Below are positions 1-6,136 of a stretch of 16,699 nucleotides of DNA, in pieces. The stretch is from positions 1-16,699 of the forward strand of contig DIVM01000228.1 in NCBI GenBank assembly GCA_002435835.1, in the 5' to 3' direction. Every line of letters begins with the position of its first letter. Position 1 is the first letter of the stretch. Below the pieces are notes generated by a model. That model saw only the letters and a program-made list of their open reading frames with translations. It ran no database searches and was not told the origin of the DNA. The position numbers were made by a program, and so were the translations under genes. This DNA comes from Firmicutes bacterium UBA6132 (GTDB lineage: Bacteria; Bacillota_A; Clostridia; Tissierellales; Sedimentibacteraceae).

Positions 1-1
1 A

Positions 2-472
2 AAATATATTGAATCTGAAGAAGAAATGAAAGAATTAGCTGGTAAAGCATCTCAATTAAGAACTAAATTGCTTGATGACATTCAAAGGGACTCGGATTCT
101 TATGACAGAGTAATTTCTGCTTATAAGTTGCCAAAGGAAACAGAAGAAGAAGTAAATAAAAGACAAAACGAAATTCAAGAAAGTTTAAAAATAGCTGCAT
201 CGGTTCCATTTGATATAGCTCAAACATCATTTGAAATAATGCCTTTAGCTCAAACTGTAGTAGAAAAAGGAAATTCAAATGCAGTTACGGACGGACTTGT
301 TGCTGCTATGATGAGCCGTACAGCAGTTTTATCAGCTCTTTTAAATGTAAAAATTAATTTAAGTTCTATTAAAGATGAAGATTTTGTTTTTGAATTAAAA
401 GAAAAAGTTACTGAACTTGAAATTAAAACTATGGAATATGAGAAAAAGATATTGGAAAAATCACCATTTTAA
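2..472 (+). CDS. fchA: Methenyltetrahydrofolate cyclohydrolase / formiminotransferase-cyclodeaminase C-terminal family, 5'-truncated by window edge
   Basis: The reading frame is open from base 2, so the first visible Met (26) is internal and the N-terminus lies outside the window; 156 residues are visible. The protein looks all-helical and carries the family hallmarks: a block L..LA..LR..LL..I..D, then DSYDRVISAYKLPK, then a helix beginning VPFDIAQTSFEIM. This is the cyclodeaminase/cyclohydrolase fold. In acetogens and other Clostridia, FchA is the stand-alone form that interconverts 5,10-methenyl-THF and 10-formyl-THF in one-carbon metabolism. Formiminotransferase cannot be judged because that domain, if present, would be upstream. 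A terminator follows directly, so this is the last gene of its operon. The family is clear. The choice between cyclohydrolase and formimino-THF cyclodeaminase is inferred, since the two are homologous. Confidence 0.85.
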   Translation, partial: KYIESEEEMKELAGKASQLRTKLLDDIQRDSDSYDRVISAYKLPKETEEEVNKRQNEIQESLKIAASVPFDIAQTSFEIMPLAQTVVEKGNSNAVTDGLVAAMMSRTAVLSALLNVKINLSSIKDEDFVFELKEKVTELEIKTMEYEKKILEKSPF

Positions 473-480
473 TGTATAAT
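452..480 (+). promoter_or_regulatory. Candidate sigma-A-type promoter for the LysR gene, overlapping the end of fchA
   Basis: TTGGAA (452-457) and TATAAT (475-480) are separated by exactly 17 nt. The site covers the last codons and stop of fchA. The predicted transcript start, about 487, falls inside the 5' arm of the fchA terminator, so RNA started here would lack a complete hairpin and should escape termination. This is the only good promoter match seen upstream of the regulator. Confidence 0.55.
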
Positions 481-481
481 G

Positions 482-509
482 AATAGGACGTATTACGTCC
501 TATTTTTTT
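482..509 (+). terminator. Intrinsic terminator of fchA
   Basis: Nine-base-pair stem (482-490 with 496-504), 5-nt loop, followed by a T run at 503-509. It starts 10 nt after the fchA stop codon. Confidence 0.9.
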
Positions 510-530
510 AGAACTGTTTGGGGGATACAT

Positions 531-1427
531 ATGAACACATCTTATTTAAAAACATTTATAGAAGTAATAAACTTAAAAAATATTTCTAAAGCTGCAGAGA
601 AATTGTTCGTAACCCAGCCGGCAGTTTCAAAACAATTGCAAATATTAGAAAAAGATTTTGGTTCGGTTTTAATTAAAAAAAGTGGTAGAGAAATTATTCC
701 TACTGACGAAGGCATTATGTTTTATAAATTTGCAATTAATTTATTAAATGAAGAAAATAAAATTTATTCTATATTAAAAAAAGATGATAATTCATTATCA
801 GGTGAGCTGTTGATTTATTCAAGTTCTTTACCTGCTGAATATTATATTCATAATTTAATAATTGAATTTAGTAAAATTTATCCTGAAATTACATATATAA
901 TAAATAAAATTGATTCAAAAAAAGTATATTCATCAATAGAAGATGGATTTACTAATTTTGGATTTGCAGGTAATCCAGCTAAAAATAATAAAATAAAATC
1001 TGTTTGTATAGGCGAAGATGAAGTAATAGTAGTTTGCTCTAAACAAATATATGAAACATTTAATGATGAAATTATATCATTAAATGTTTTATTACAAAAT
1101 GAATTTATTCTAAGAGAAAATGGTTCTGCAACATTACAAATATTTGAACAATTTTTAAATGAACATAAAATTAAGCTTGATGATTTAAGAATAAAAGTAC
1201 AAGCTGAAGATAATGAAACAATAAAAACTTTTGCAAAAAACAATATGGGTATTGCATTACTTCCTAAAATATCTGTGGAAAAAGAATTAAGAGATAAAGA
1301 ACTGTTTCAACTTCATATAGAAAATCTACAATTAAAAAGGAAAATATATTATGTATATTATGAAGATAGATATTTTTCAAAAATAGAAGACAAGTTTAAA
1401 GAATTTGTTTTAAATAAATTCAAATAA
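531..1427 (+). CDS. LysR-family transcriptional regulator
   Basis: 298 aa, the usual length for a LysR-type regulator. The N-terminal winged helix-turn-helix is clear at about residues 3-62: F.EV...KNISKAAEKLFVTQPAVSKQLQ, then LIKK.GREI.PTDEG. It is followed by a linker helix and an effector-binding region (about 90-295) of the periplasmic-binding-protein type. A GGGGGA ribosome site sits 6-7 nt before ATG 531. The effector is not deducible; the C-terminal half shows no ligand signature I recognise. LysR proteins usually control a neighbouring gene. The nearest candidates are the lar operon downstream and its own gene, but the small minus-strand gene lies between, so any link to nickel is only a guess. 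Confidence 0.92.
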   Translation: MNTSYLKTFIEVINLKNISKAAEKLFVTQPAVSKQLQILEKDFGSVLIKKSGREIIPTDEGIMFYKFAINLLNEENKIYSILKKDDNSLSGELLIYSSSLPAEYYIHNLIIEFSKIYPEITYIINKIDSKKVYSSIEDGFTNFGFAGNPAKNNKIKSVCIGEDEVIVVCSKQIYETFNDEIISLNVLLQNEFILRENGSATLQIFEQFLNEHKIKLDDLRIKVQAEDNETIKTFAKNNMGIALLPKISVEKELRDKELFQLHIENLQLKRKIYYVYYEDRYFSKIEDKFKEFVLNKFK

Positions 1428-1458
1428 AAAAGTCCGAGATTTACTCGGACTTTTTTTA
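1425..1458. terminator. Bidirectional terminator between the LysR gene and the small minus-strand gene
   Basis: Eight-base-pair G+C-containing stem (1431-1438 with 1444-1451) with a 5-nt loop. It is flanked by an A run (1426-1431) and a T run (1451-1457), so it can work in both directions. It begins at the stop codon of the LysR gene and ends 6 nt before the stop of the converging small gene. Confidence 0.9.
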
Positions 1459-1463
1459 TTTTA

Positions 1464-1580
1464 TTAGTCTAAAATATCGTTGCAGTTGCAGAAAAGAACT
1501 ACTAATAACAAGAAGAAAAATAATAAATTAGATCCACCTGCACCAGCTACGCCATTTCCATTTCCATGACAGAATCCCAT
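1464..1580 (-). CDS. Small 38-aa Gly-rich hydrophobic protein (YjcZ/sporulation-type, tentative)
   Basis: A complete short frame: ATG at 1580, stop TAA at 1464-1466. It is preceded by a perfect AAGGAGGT ribosome site (1587-1594 on the complement) 6 nt upstream of the start and followed by a terminator. The layout is a Gly/Asn-rich head (MGFCHGNGNGVAGAGG, residues 1-16), a run of Leu/Phe/Val (19-30) that would span a membrane, and a tail CNCNDILD. This resembles the Gly-rich, hydrophobic YjcZ-type miniproteins annotated as sporulation proteins in Firmicutes. The extra Cys residues (4, 31, 33) are unusual for those. Function is unknown. That it is a gene rests on the start signal, terminator and protein composition. 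Confidence 0.72.
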   Translation of the reverse strand: MGFCHGNGNGVAGAGGSNLLFFFLLLVVLFCNCNDILD

Positions 1581-1611
1581 ATTCAAACCTCCTTAAAAGA
1601 TATGTTTAACT

Positions 1612-1638
1612 TATTATATGAAAGTTGATAAATTGGGT
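1612..1638 (-). promoter_or_regulatory. Candidate sporulation (SigK/SigE-like) promoter for the 38-aa gene
   Basis: On the minus strand, CATATAATA (complement of 1612-1620) fits the late sporulation -10 form CATANNNTA, with AC 16 nt upstream (complement of 1637-1638), as known for SigK. The predicted start is about 25 nt before the ATG. The same bases include TATAAT, but no good sigma-A -35 lies 16-18 nt upstream. The match is short and could be chance in A+T-rich DNA. Confidence 0.35.
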
Positions 1639-1661
1639 TACTGGTTCATCTAAGATTTTAG

Positions 1662-1690
1662 TTGACAGTTTTATTAAATTTTGGTAAACT
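1662..1690 (+). promoter_or_regulatory. Promoter of the lar operon
   Basis: A perfect -35 TTGACA (1662-1667), a 17-nt spacer and a -10 TAAACT (1685-1690). The predicted start is about 1697, giving a leader of about 145 nt before larMN. No other promoter of this quality is seen in the gap. Confidence 0.75.
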
Positions 1691-1696
1691 TATAGT

Positions 1697-1716
1697 AAGT
1701 TATTTGAAAATAACTT
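1697..1716. repeat. Perfect 8-bp inverted repeat at the predicted transcript start of the lar operon
   Basis: Arms AAGTTATT (1697-1704) and AATAACTT (1709-1716) enclose TGAA. With G-T pairs and two further A-T pairs, the symmetry extends to about 1693-1720. Its place right after the -10 box suits a repressor operator. It could instead form the 5' hairpin of the leader RNA. The regulator is unknown. Confidence 0.5.
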
Positions 1717-1770
1717 GTTAAATTTAAGAATTAAATTCAATAAAATTTAAACAAAATAATTAAAATATAT

Positions 1771-1821
1771 AACCATGAAGGTGCATCGCTTATGAATGAG
1801 CGGTTTCTTTGTGGTTTTTTT
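1771..1821 (+). terminator. Leader terminator-like hairpin (possible attenuator) before larMN
   Basis: The outer stem pairs 1771-1781 with 1806-1816 (11 pairs, some G-U). After an uneven internal loop, an inner stem pairs 1787-1792 with 1797-1802 around a TGAA loop. A run of seven T (1815-1821) follows at once. This is a textbook intrinsic terminator placed only 20 nt before the larMN start, so read-through must be controlled or partial. I see no cobalamin-riboswitch core and could not match the NiCo riboswitch. No clear competing antiterminator stem is visible in the very A+T-rich 1717-1770. Confidence 0.65.
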
Positions 1822-1841
1822 ATTTAAAAGGAGATGATTTC

Positions 1842-2909
1842 ATGCACATGTCAGATGTTTTAATTTCGCCCGTAGTTGGTGGAACTATGTGGGCTGCGAC
1901 CTTAGCGGTTAGTTATTATTCAGTTAAAAAAGTACAAAAAAACTTTGATGAAAATCAAGAATATCAAGAACTAAACGAGAAAAAAATTCCTCTAATGGGA
2001 GTAATGGGTGCTTTTGTATTTGCATCGCAAATGATTAATTTTACAATTCCAGGAACTGGCTCTAGTGGTCATATAGGCGGAGGGATGATTTTAGCAGCTT
2101 TGCTTGGTCCATATGCAGGATTTTTAACATTGTCATGTATTTTAGCAATACAAGCGTTGTTTTTTGCTGATGGAGGATTGTTAGCTTTAGGTTCAAATAT
2201 ATTTAATATGGGATTTTATACTTGTTTTATTGCATATCCATTTATTTATAAAAAAATTATTAAAAATAAAATGTCTAAGAAAAAAATATTAATAGCCTCT
2301 ATTTTATCGGTTGTAATCGGACTTCAATTAGGAGCTTTTAGTGTAGTACTTCAAACTGTCATTTCAGGCAAAACCGAATTACCATTTCAAACATTTGTAT
2401 TATTTATGCAGCCGATACATTTAGCAATTGGCATAATTGAAGGTTTAATAACTTCTGCCGTTATAAGCTTTGTATATAGCACACGTCCAGAAATTCTACA
2501 ACCAATTAAAGAAAATACATTTAATAAAAAAGTATCCTATAAAAAAATAATAACTGTGTTACTTAGTTTAACAATTGTCATAGGAGGTTTTATTTCTTAT
2601 TTTGCATCTTCAAATCCCGATGGTTTAGAATGGTCGATTGAAAAAACTGAAAAAACAATTGTTTCAAACCCAACTGAAGAAAATGGGGAAAGTAAAATAC
2701 ATAAATTTTTAGGTAAAATACAAGAAAAAATTGCGTTTTTGCCTGATTATGGTTTTAAAAACAATTCAGAAGAAACTGAATTATATACAGTTAATGCTGG
2801 AACATCAGTTTCAGGAATAGTTGGAAGTTTATTAACACTAAGTTTAATAGTTTTAATAGGTAAAGTAGCAAAAAATTATAAAAATAAATATAACGTAAAA
2901 CAAAATTAA
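1842..2909 (+). CDS. larMN: Nickel ECF transporter substrate-specific component, CbiM/NikM fused to a PDGLE (NikN-like) domain (LarMN)
   Basis: 355 aa, integral membrane. The start chosen is ATG 1842 because AAAGGAGATG (1827-1836) precedes it and it gives the family N-terminus Met-His (MHMSDVLISP), whose amino end and His2 bind the metal in CbiM/NikM. A longer TTG frame from 1809 lies inside the hairpin and is unlikely. Residues 1-215 are the CbiM S-component with GTGSSGH (71-77) and ADGGLLALG (109-117). A linker and a membrane helix (about 236-255) lead to SNPDGLEW (257-264) and a PDYG (301-304), the marks of the PDGLE/NikN domain, and a last helix spans about 322-343. The gene is followed in order by T and A components. 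Nickel rather than cobalt is inferred from the larE-larB-larC genes in the same operon. Confidence 0.9.
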   Translation: MHMSDVLISPVVGGTMWAATLAVSYYSVKKVQKNFDENQEYQELNEKKIPLMGVMGAFVFASQMINFTIPGTGSSGHIGGGMILAALLGPYAGFLTLSCILAIQALFFADGGLLALGSNIFNMGFYTCFIAYPFIYKKIIKNKMSKKKILIASILSVVIGLQLGAFSVVLQTVISGKTELPFQTFVLFMQPIHLAIGIIEGLITSAVISFVYSTRPEILQPIKENTFNKKVSYKKIITVLLSLTIVIGGFISYFASSNPDGLEWSIEKTEKTIVSNPTEENGESKIHKFLGKIQEKIAFLPDYGFKNNSEETELYTVNAGTSVSGIVGSLLTLSLIVLIGKVAKNYKNKYNVKQN

Positions 2910-2921
2910 CAAGGATATAAA

Positions 2922-3728
2922 ATGATAAATATAAAAAATACAATATATAAAATTAGATTTTTAGATGAAATTTCTCAAAAAAATACTTTTATTCACAAAC
3001 TTCATCCTCTGGCAAAATTAGTAGTTAGTATTTTTTATATTATCATGACAGTTTCTTATGGTAAATATGAAATATTAAGTATGATACCACTTTTAATTTA
3101 TTTAGCTGTGGTATTTAATGCTGGAGATATTCCCCTTAAGCCAATACTAAAACGTTCCTTAGTTGTACTGCCCATTGTTATAGGATTAGGAATTTTTAAT
3201 CCCATACTTGATAACAAACAAATTTATATTTTTTCTAATATAAGTATTAACAGGGGATGGATTTCATATTTAAGTTTAATTATAAAAAGTTTTTTATCTG
3301 TAATTTGTGCTTTGTTATTAATATCAACTACGAGTATGGATAAATTATCTAAAGCATTACAAAAGCTGCATATGCCAGAAATAATCATAATGCAGTTATT
3401 GTTTACATACAGATACATTTATGTATTATTAGAAGAATTTGCAAATATATGGACTGCTTATTCTTTAAGAGCACCTAATCAAAATGGAATTCATTATAAA
3501 TCATGGGGACCTCTTTTAGGTCAGGTGTTAATTAGAACTTATGACAGAGCAGATAGAATTTATGCGGCAATGAAACTTAGGGGTTATAATGGAGAATACA
3601 ATAGTTTTGAAGATGATAAACTTATTTTAAAAGATTATATATATTTAATTTTTTGGATTGTTTTTATATTAATAGTAAAATTTTATAATATACCAGTTTT
3701 GCTGGGTAGTTTATTTACAGGAGCTTAA
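2922..3728 (+). CDS. larQ: ECF transporter transmembrane (T) component, CbiQ/NikQ type (LarQ)
   Basis: 268 aa with several hydrophobic segments (about 32-65, 78-93, 114-136, 238-260). It couples the ATPase to the substrate-binding membrane protein. The two cytoplasmic coupling motifs of T components are visible: AYSLRA (179-184) and AAMKLRGYNGE (215-225), the second being the usual A..xRGF/Y form. FTYRYIYVLLEE (161-172) is also typical of the family. AAGGA (2911-2915) precedes ATG 2922. It lies 12 nt after larMN and 1 nt before larO, so translation is probably coupled. Confidence 0.92.
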   Translation: MINIKNTIYKIRFLDEISQKNTFIHKLHPLAKLVVSIFYIIMTVSYGKYEILSMIPLLIYLAVVFNAGDIPLKPILKRSLVVLPIVIGLGIFNPILDNKQIYIFSNISINRGWISYLSLIIKSFLSVICALLLISTTSMDKLSKALQKLHMPEIIIMQLLFTYRYIYVLLEEFANIWTAYSLRAPNQNGIHYKSWGPLLGQVLIRTYDRADRIYAAMKLRGYNGEYNSFEDDKLILKDYIYLIFWIVFILIVKFYNIPVLLGSLFTGA

Positions 3729-3729
3729 C

Positions 3730-4485
3730 ATGAGTCATCATAAAGTAATTTTAAATAATGTTTACTTTACATATCCGGATGGTAAAAATGCTTTAAACGG
3801 CATAAATATTGAAATACATCACGGTGAATCTGTTGCTATAATTGGAGCAAATGGAGCTGGAAAATCTACACTGTTATTAAGTTTAGTGGGAATTTTATTT
3901 CCACAAAAAGGTGAAATAAGAATTGGAGAAATGCCTGTTACAAAGAAAACTCTAAATTTAATAAGGCAAAAAATTGGATTTACATTTCAAAATTCTGATG
4001 AGCAATTATTTAATTCAACAGTTTATGAAGATGTTGCATTTGGACCTCGAAATTATAAACTGCCTGAAGATGAAGTTAAAAAAAGAGTTGATAAAGCACT
4101 TGAAATAGTTGGAGCATCACATTTAAAAGATAGACCTCCATATAAATTATCAGGCGGTGAAAAACGTTCTGTATCAATTGCATCAGTTCTATCTATGGAA
4201 CCAGATATTTTACTTTTGGACGAGCCATCATCTTCTTTAGATCCAAAATCAAGAAGAAAATTAATAAATTTATTAAATCAGTTTAAGCATACTAAAATTA
4301 TTACTTCCCATGATCTTGATATGGTATTGGATGTTTGTGAAAGAACAATAGTAATAGGAAATGGGCAAGTGGTAGCTGATGGTAATACTATGGAAATATT
4401 AAATGATGGTAAACTTTTAGAAAAATGGGGATTAGAAAAACCATTTGTTCTGCAAGGATGCCCAATATGTAATAAACGAGATTAA
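3730..4485 (+). CDS. larO: ECF transporter ATP-binding component, CbiO/NikO type (LarO)
   Basis: 251 aa ABC ATPase that powers metal uptake through LarMN and LarQ. All motifs are intact: Walker A GANGAGKST (39-47), Q-loop Gln87, signature LSGGEKR (140-146), Walker B ILLLDEP (160-166), D-loop SLD (169-171) and switch His194. FGPRNYKLPEDEV is typical of the CbiO group. The ribosome site AGGAG lies inside the last codons of larQ, and the start is 1 nt past its stop. The tail carries GCPICNKRD (243-251), a CPxC pair that could bind metal or form a disulfide. It is only a single Cys pair, so not a full zinc ribbon. Only one ATPase gene is present, as in other NikO/CbiO systems, where it would act as a homodimer. 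Confidence 0.93.
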   Translation: MSHHKVILNNVYFTYPDGKNALNGINIEIHHGESVAIIGANGAGKSTLLLSLVGILFPQKGEIRIGEMPVTKKTLNLIRQKIGFTFQNSDEQLFNSTVYEDVAFGPRNYKLPEDEVKKRVDKALEIVGASHLKDRPPYKLSGGEKRSVSIASVLSMEPDILLLDEPSSSLDPKSRRKLINLLNQFKHTKIITSHDLDMVLDVCERTIVIGNGQVVADGNTMEILNDGKLLEKWGLEKPFVLQGCPICNKRD

Positions 4486-4506
4486 TTAATATAAATAAAG
4501 AAAAAT

Positions 4507-4510
4507 GGAG
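4507..4510 (+). promoter_or_regulatory. Ribosome binding site that decides the larE start
   Basis: GGAG is 6 nt before ATG 4517. The upstream in-frame ATG at 4505 overlaps this site and has no purine-rich GG element of its own, so 4517 is preferred. Confidence 0.6.
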
Positions 4511-4516
4511 AAAATA

Positions 4517-5323
4517 ATGGAAAATAAATTACTATCTTTAAAAGAAGAAATAAATAATTTAGTAGAAGACGGAATATGCATTGCATTTTCTGGAGGGGTT
4601 GATTCAAGCTTAATACTTAAAATAGCTTGTGATGCTGGTATAAAACTTAATAAAAAAGTTTATGCAGTTACATTAGAAACAAAGCTTCACCCTGTATCGG
4701 ATGTAAATATTTCAAAGCGTGTTGCAGATGAAATGGGAGCAGTACATGAAATTATTCAAGTAAATGAATTTGAAAATAAAGAAATTTTAAATAACCCTGT
4801 AAACAGATGTTATTTATGCAAAAAATCTTTGTTTGTAAATTTGTTTGATTTTGCTTACGCTCACAACTTAAAATATGTTGTTGATGGTACTAATGCTGAT
4901 GATTTAAAAGTGTACAGACCTGGAGTTAAAGCGCTTGGTGAATTAGGAGTTATAAGTCCTTTAGCAAAATTAAATATTACAAAAGCTGAAGTTCGTGAAA
5001 TGGCAAAAAAATTAAATATTTCTGTTGCATCAAGACCATCTGCACCATGTATGGCTACAAGACTTCCATATAATACTGAAATAAATTTTGAATTATTACA
5101 AAATATAGAAAAAGCTGAAGAATTTATAAAGTCCCAAGGATTCTCAAATGTAAGAGTTAGAGTACATAAAGATATAACAAGAATTGAAGTAAACAAAGAT
5201 GAATTAATAAATTTATTAGAAAAAAGTGATTCAATAGTAAACTATTTGAAAAGCTTAGGATTTATTTATATTACTTTGGATTTAGAAGGATTTCGTTCTG
5301 GAAGCATGGATATAAATTTATAA
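4517..5323 (+). CDS. larE: Pyridinium-3,5-bisthiocarboxylic acid mononucleotide synthase LarE (three-cysteine type)
   Basis: 268 aa. LarE uses ATP to adenylate the carboxylates of pyridinium-3,5-dicarboxylate mononucleotide and turns them into thiocarboxylates, the sulfur ligands of the nickel-pincer cofactor. The PP-loop SGGVDSS is at residues 25-31. Cys178, within SAPCMATRLPY, aligns with the sulfur-donor Cys176 of the L. plantarum enzyme (alignment from memory). In addition NRCYLCKKSLF gives Cys98 and Cys101, a CxxC. Three cysteines arranged this way match the LarE type reported to carry a [4Fe-4S] cluster (Thermotoga maritima), in which the enzyme need not destroy its own Cys. A Met four residues upstream (4505) is a possible alternative start. 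Placed between the nickel transporter and larB. Confidence 0.93.
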   Translation: MENKLLSLKEEINNLVEDGICIAFSGGVDSSLILKIACDAGIKLNKKVYAVTLETKLHPVSDVNISKRVADEMGAVHEIIQVNEFENKEILNNPVNRCYLCKKSLFVNLFDFAYAHNLKYVVDGTNADDLKVYRPGVKALGELGVISPLAKLNITKAEVREMAKKLNISVASRPSAPCMATRLPYNTEINFELLQNIEKAEEFIKSQGFSNVRVRVHKDITRIEVNKDELINLLEKSDSIVNYLKSLGFIYITLDLEGFRSGSMDINL

Positions 5324-5325
5324 TA

Positions 5326-5373
5326 ATAAAAAATATAAAAAATATAAAAAATATAAAAAATATAAAAAATATA
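5326..5373 (+). repeat. Tandem repeat of a 9-bp A+T unit between larE and larB
   Basis: Five exact head-to-tail copies of ATAAAAAAT (5326-5370) plus ATA, filling nearly all of the larE-larB gap and ending right at the larB ribosome site. The unit is a simple-sequence tract that could gain or lose copies by slippage. It has no G or C and would leave the mRNA unstructured ahead of larB. Confidence 0.9.
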
Positions 5374-5383
5374 GAGGGTGGCT

Positions 5384-6136
5384 ATGGATATTCGTGAATT
5401 ATTGTTGAAAGTTAAAAATGATGAAATAGATATAAAAGAAGCTGAAAAAGAACTTAAAAAACTTCCATATGAAGATTTAGGGTTTGCAAAACTTGACCAT
5501 CACAGACTTCTTAGATCGGGATTTGGAGAAGTCATTTATTGCAGCGGAAAATCAACTGAACACCTTATTAAAATATTTCAAACTTTTTCGGATAGAAATG
5601 TTAATGTTTTGGGTACAAGAGCTACAAAACAACAATTTGAAACAGTGAAAGCAGTAATACCTGAAGCAGAATATGATGAATTATCAAGAATAATAAGAAT
5701 TGTAAAAACGGAAATAAAAAAAATTGGGTGTATAGCAGTTTGTACTGGAGGAACATCTGACATTCCTGTTGCTGAAGAAGCTGCACAAACTGCAGAGTTT
5801 TTTGGAAGCCAAGTCATTAGAGTTTATGATGTAGGTGTTGCAGGAATTCATAGGCTTTTATCGAAAATGGAAGAAATAAATAATGCAAATTGTATAATAG
5901 CAGTAGCAGGCATGGAAGGAGCACTTCCTGGAGTTATTGCTGGCATGGCAGACAAACCAGTTATAGCTGTTCCTACATCAATCGGATATGGTTCAAATTT
6001 TAATGGATTATCTGCTTTACTTACTATGTTAAATTCATGTGCTGAAGGAATTGCTGTTGTTAATATAGACAATGGTTTTGGAGCTGGATATATGAGCACT
6101 CAAATAAATAGATTGGCGGTGAAAGGCAATGAGTAA
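5384..6136 (+). CDS. larB: Pyridinium-3,5-biscarboxylic acid mononucleotide synthase LarB (NaAD carboxylase/hydrolase)
   Basis: 250 aa, close to the usual LarB length. It carboxylates C5 of nicotinic acid adenine dinucleotide and cleaves the phosphoanhydride, giving the dicarboxylate mononucleotide and AMP, the first step of NPN cofactor synthesis. The N-terminal part ends in DLGFAKLDHHR..R.GFGEVIYCSGKS. The C-terminal half is a PurE (AIR carboxylase)-like domain with CTGGTSDIPVAEEAA (about 120-134), GMEGALPGVIAG and PTSIGYG. Cys219 in NSCAEGIAVVNIDNG corresponds to the Cys reported to attack the pyridinium ring in L. plantarum LarB (Cys221). AGAGGG (5373-5378) is 5 nt before ATG 5384. A GTG at 5378 overlaps it and is less likely. 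The end overlaps larC by 8 nt. Confidence 0.95.
   Translation: MDIRELLLKVKNDEIDIKEAEKELKKLPYEDLGFAKLDHHRLLRSGFGEVIYCSGKSTEHLIKIFQTFSDRNVNVLGTRATKQQFETVKAVIPEAEYDELSRIIRIVKTEIKKIGCIAVCTGGTSDIPVAEEAAQTAEFFGSQVIRVYDVGVAGIHRLLSKMEEINNANCIIAVAGMEGALPGVIAGMADKPVIAVPTSIGYGSNFNGLSALLTMLNSCAEGIAVVNIDNGFGAGYMSTQINRLAVKGNE

Noticed and set aside
1717..1841. Cobalamin or NiCo riboswitch before the transporter
   Set aside because: No B12-box-like core or G-rich four-way junction could be found; only the terminator-like hairpin is supported.
1809..1841. Upstream TTG start for larMN
   Set aside because: It lies inside the leader hairpin, lacks a ribosome site, and would bury the metal-binding Met-His N-terminus.
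1842..4485. Cobalt transporter (CbiMNQO) for cobalamin synthesis
   Set aside because: The family is the same, but the operon partners are larE, larB and larC and no cobalamin gene is present, so nickel is the better call.
5326..5373. CRISPR-like array
   Set aside because: Units are 9 bp, head-to-tail with no spacers; a simple tandem repeat.
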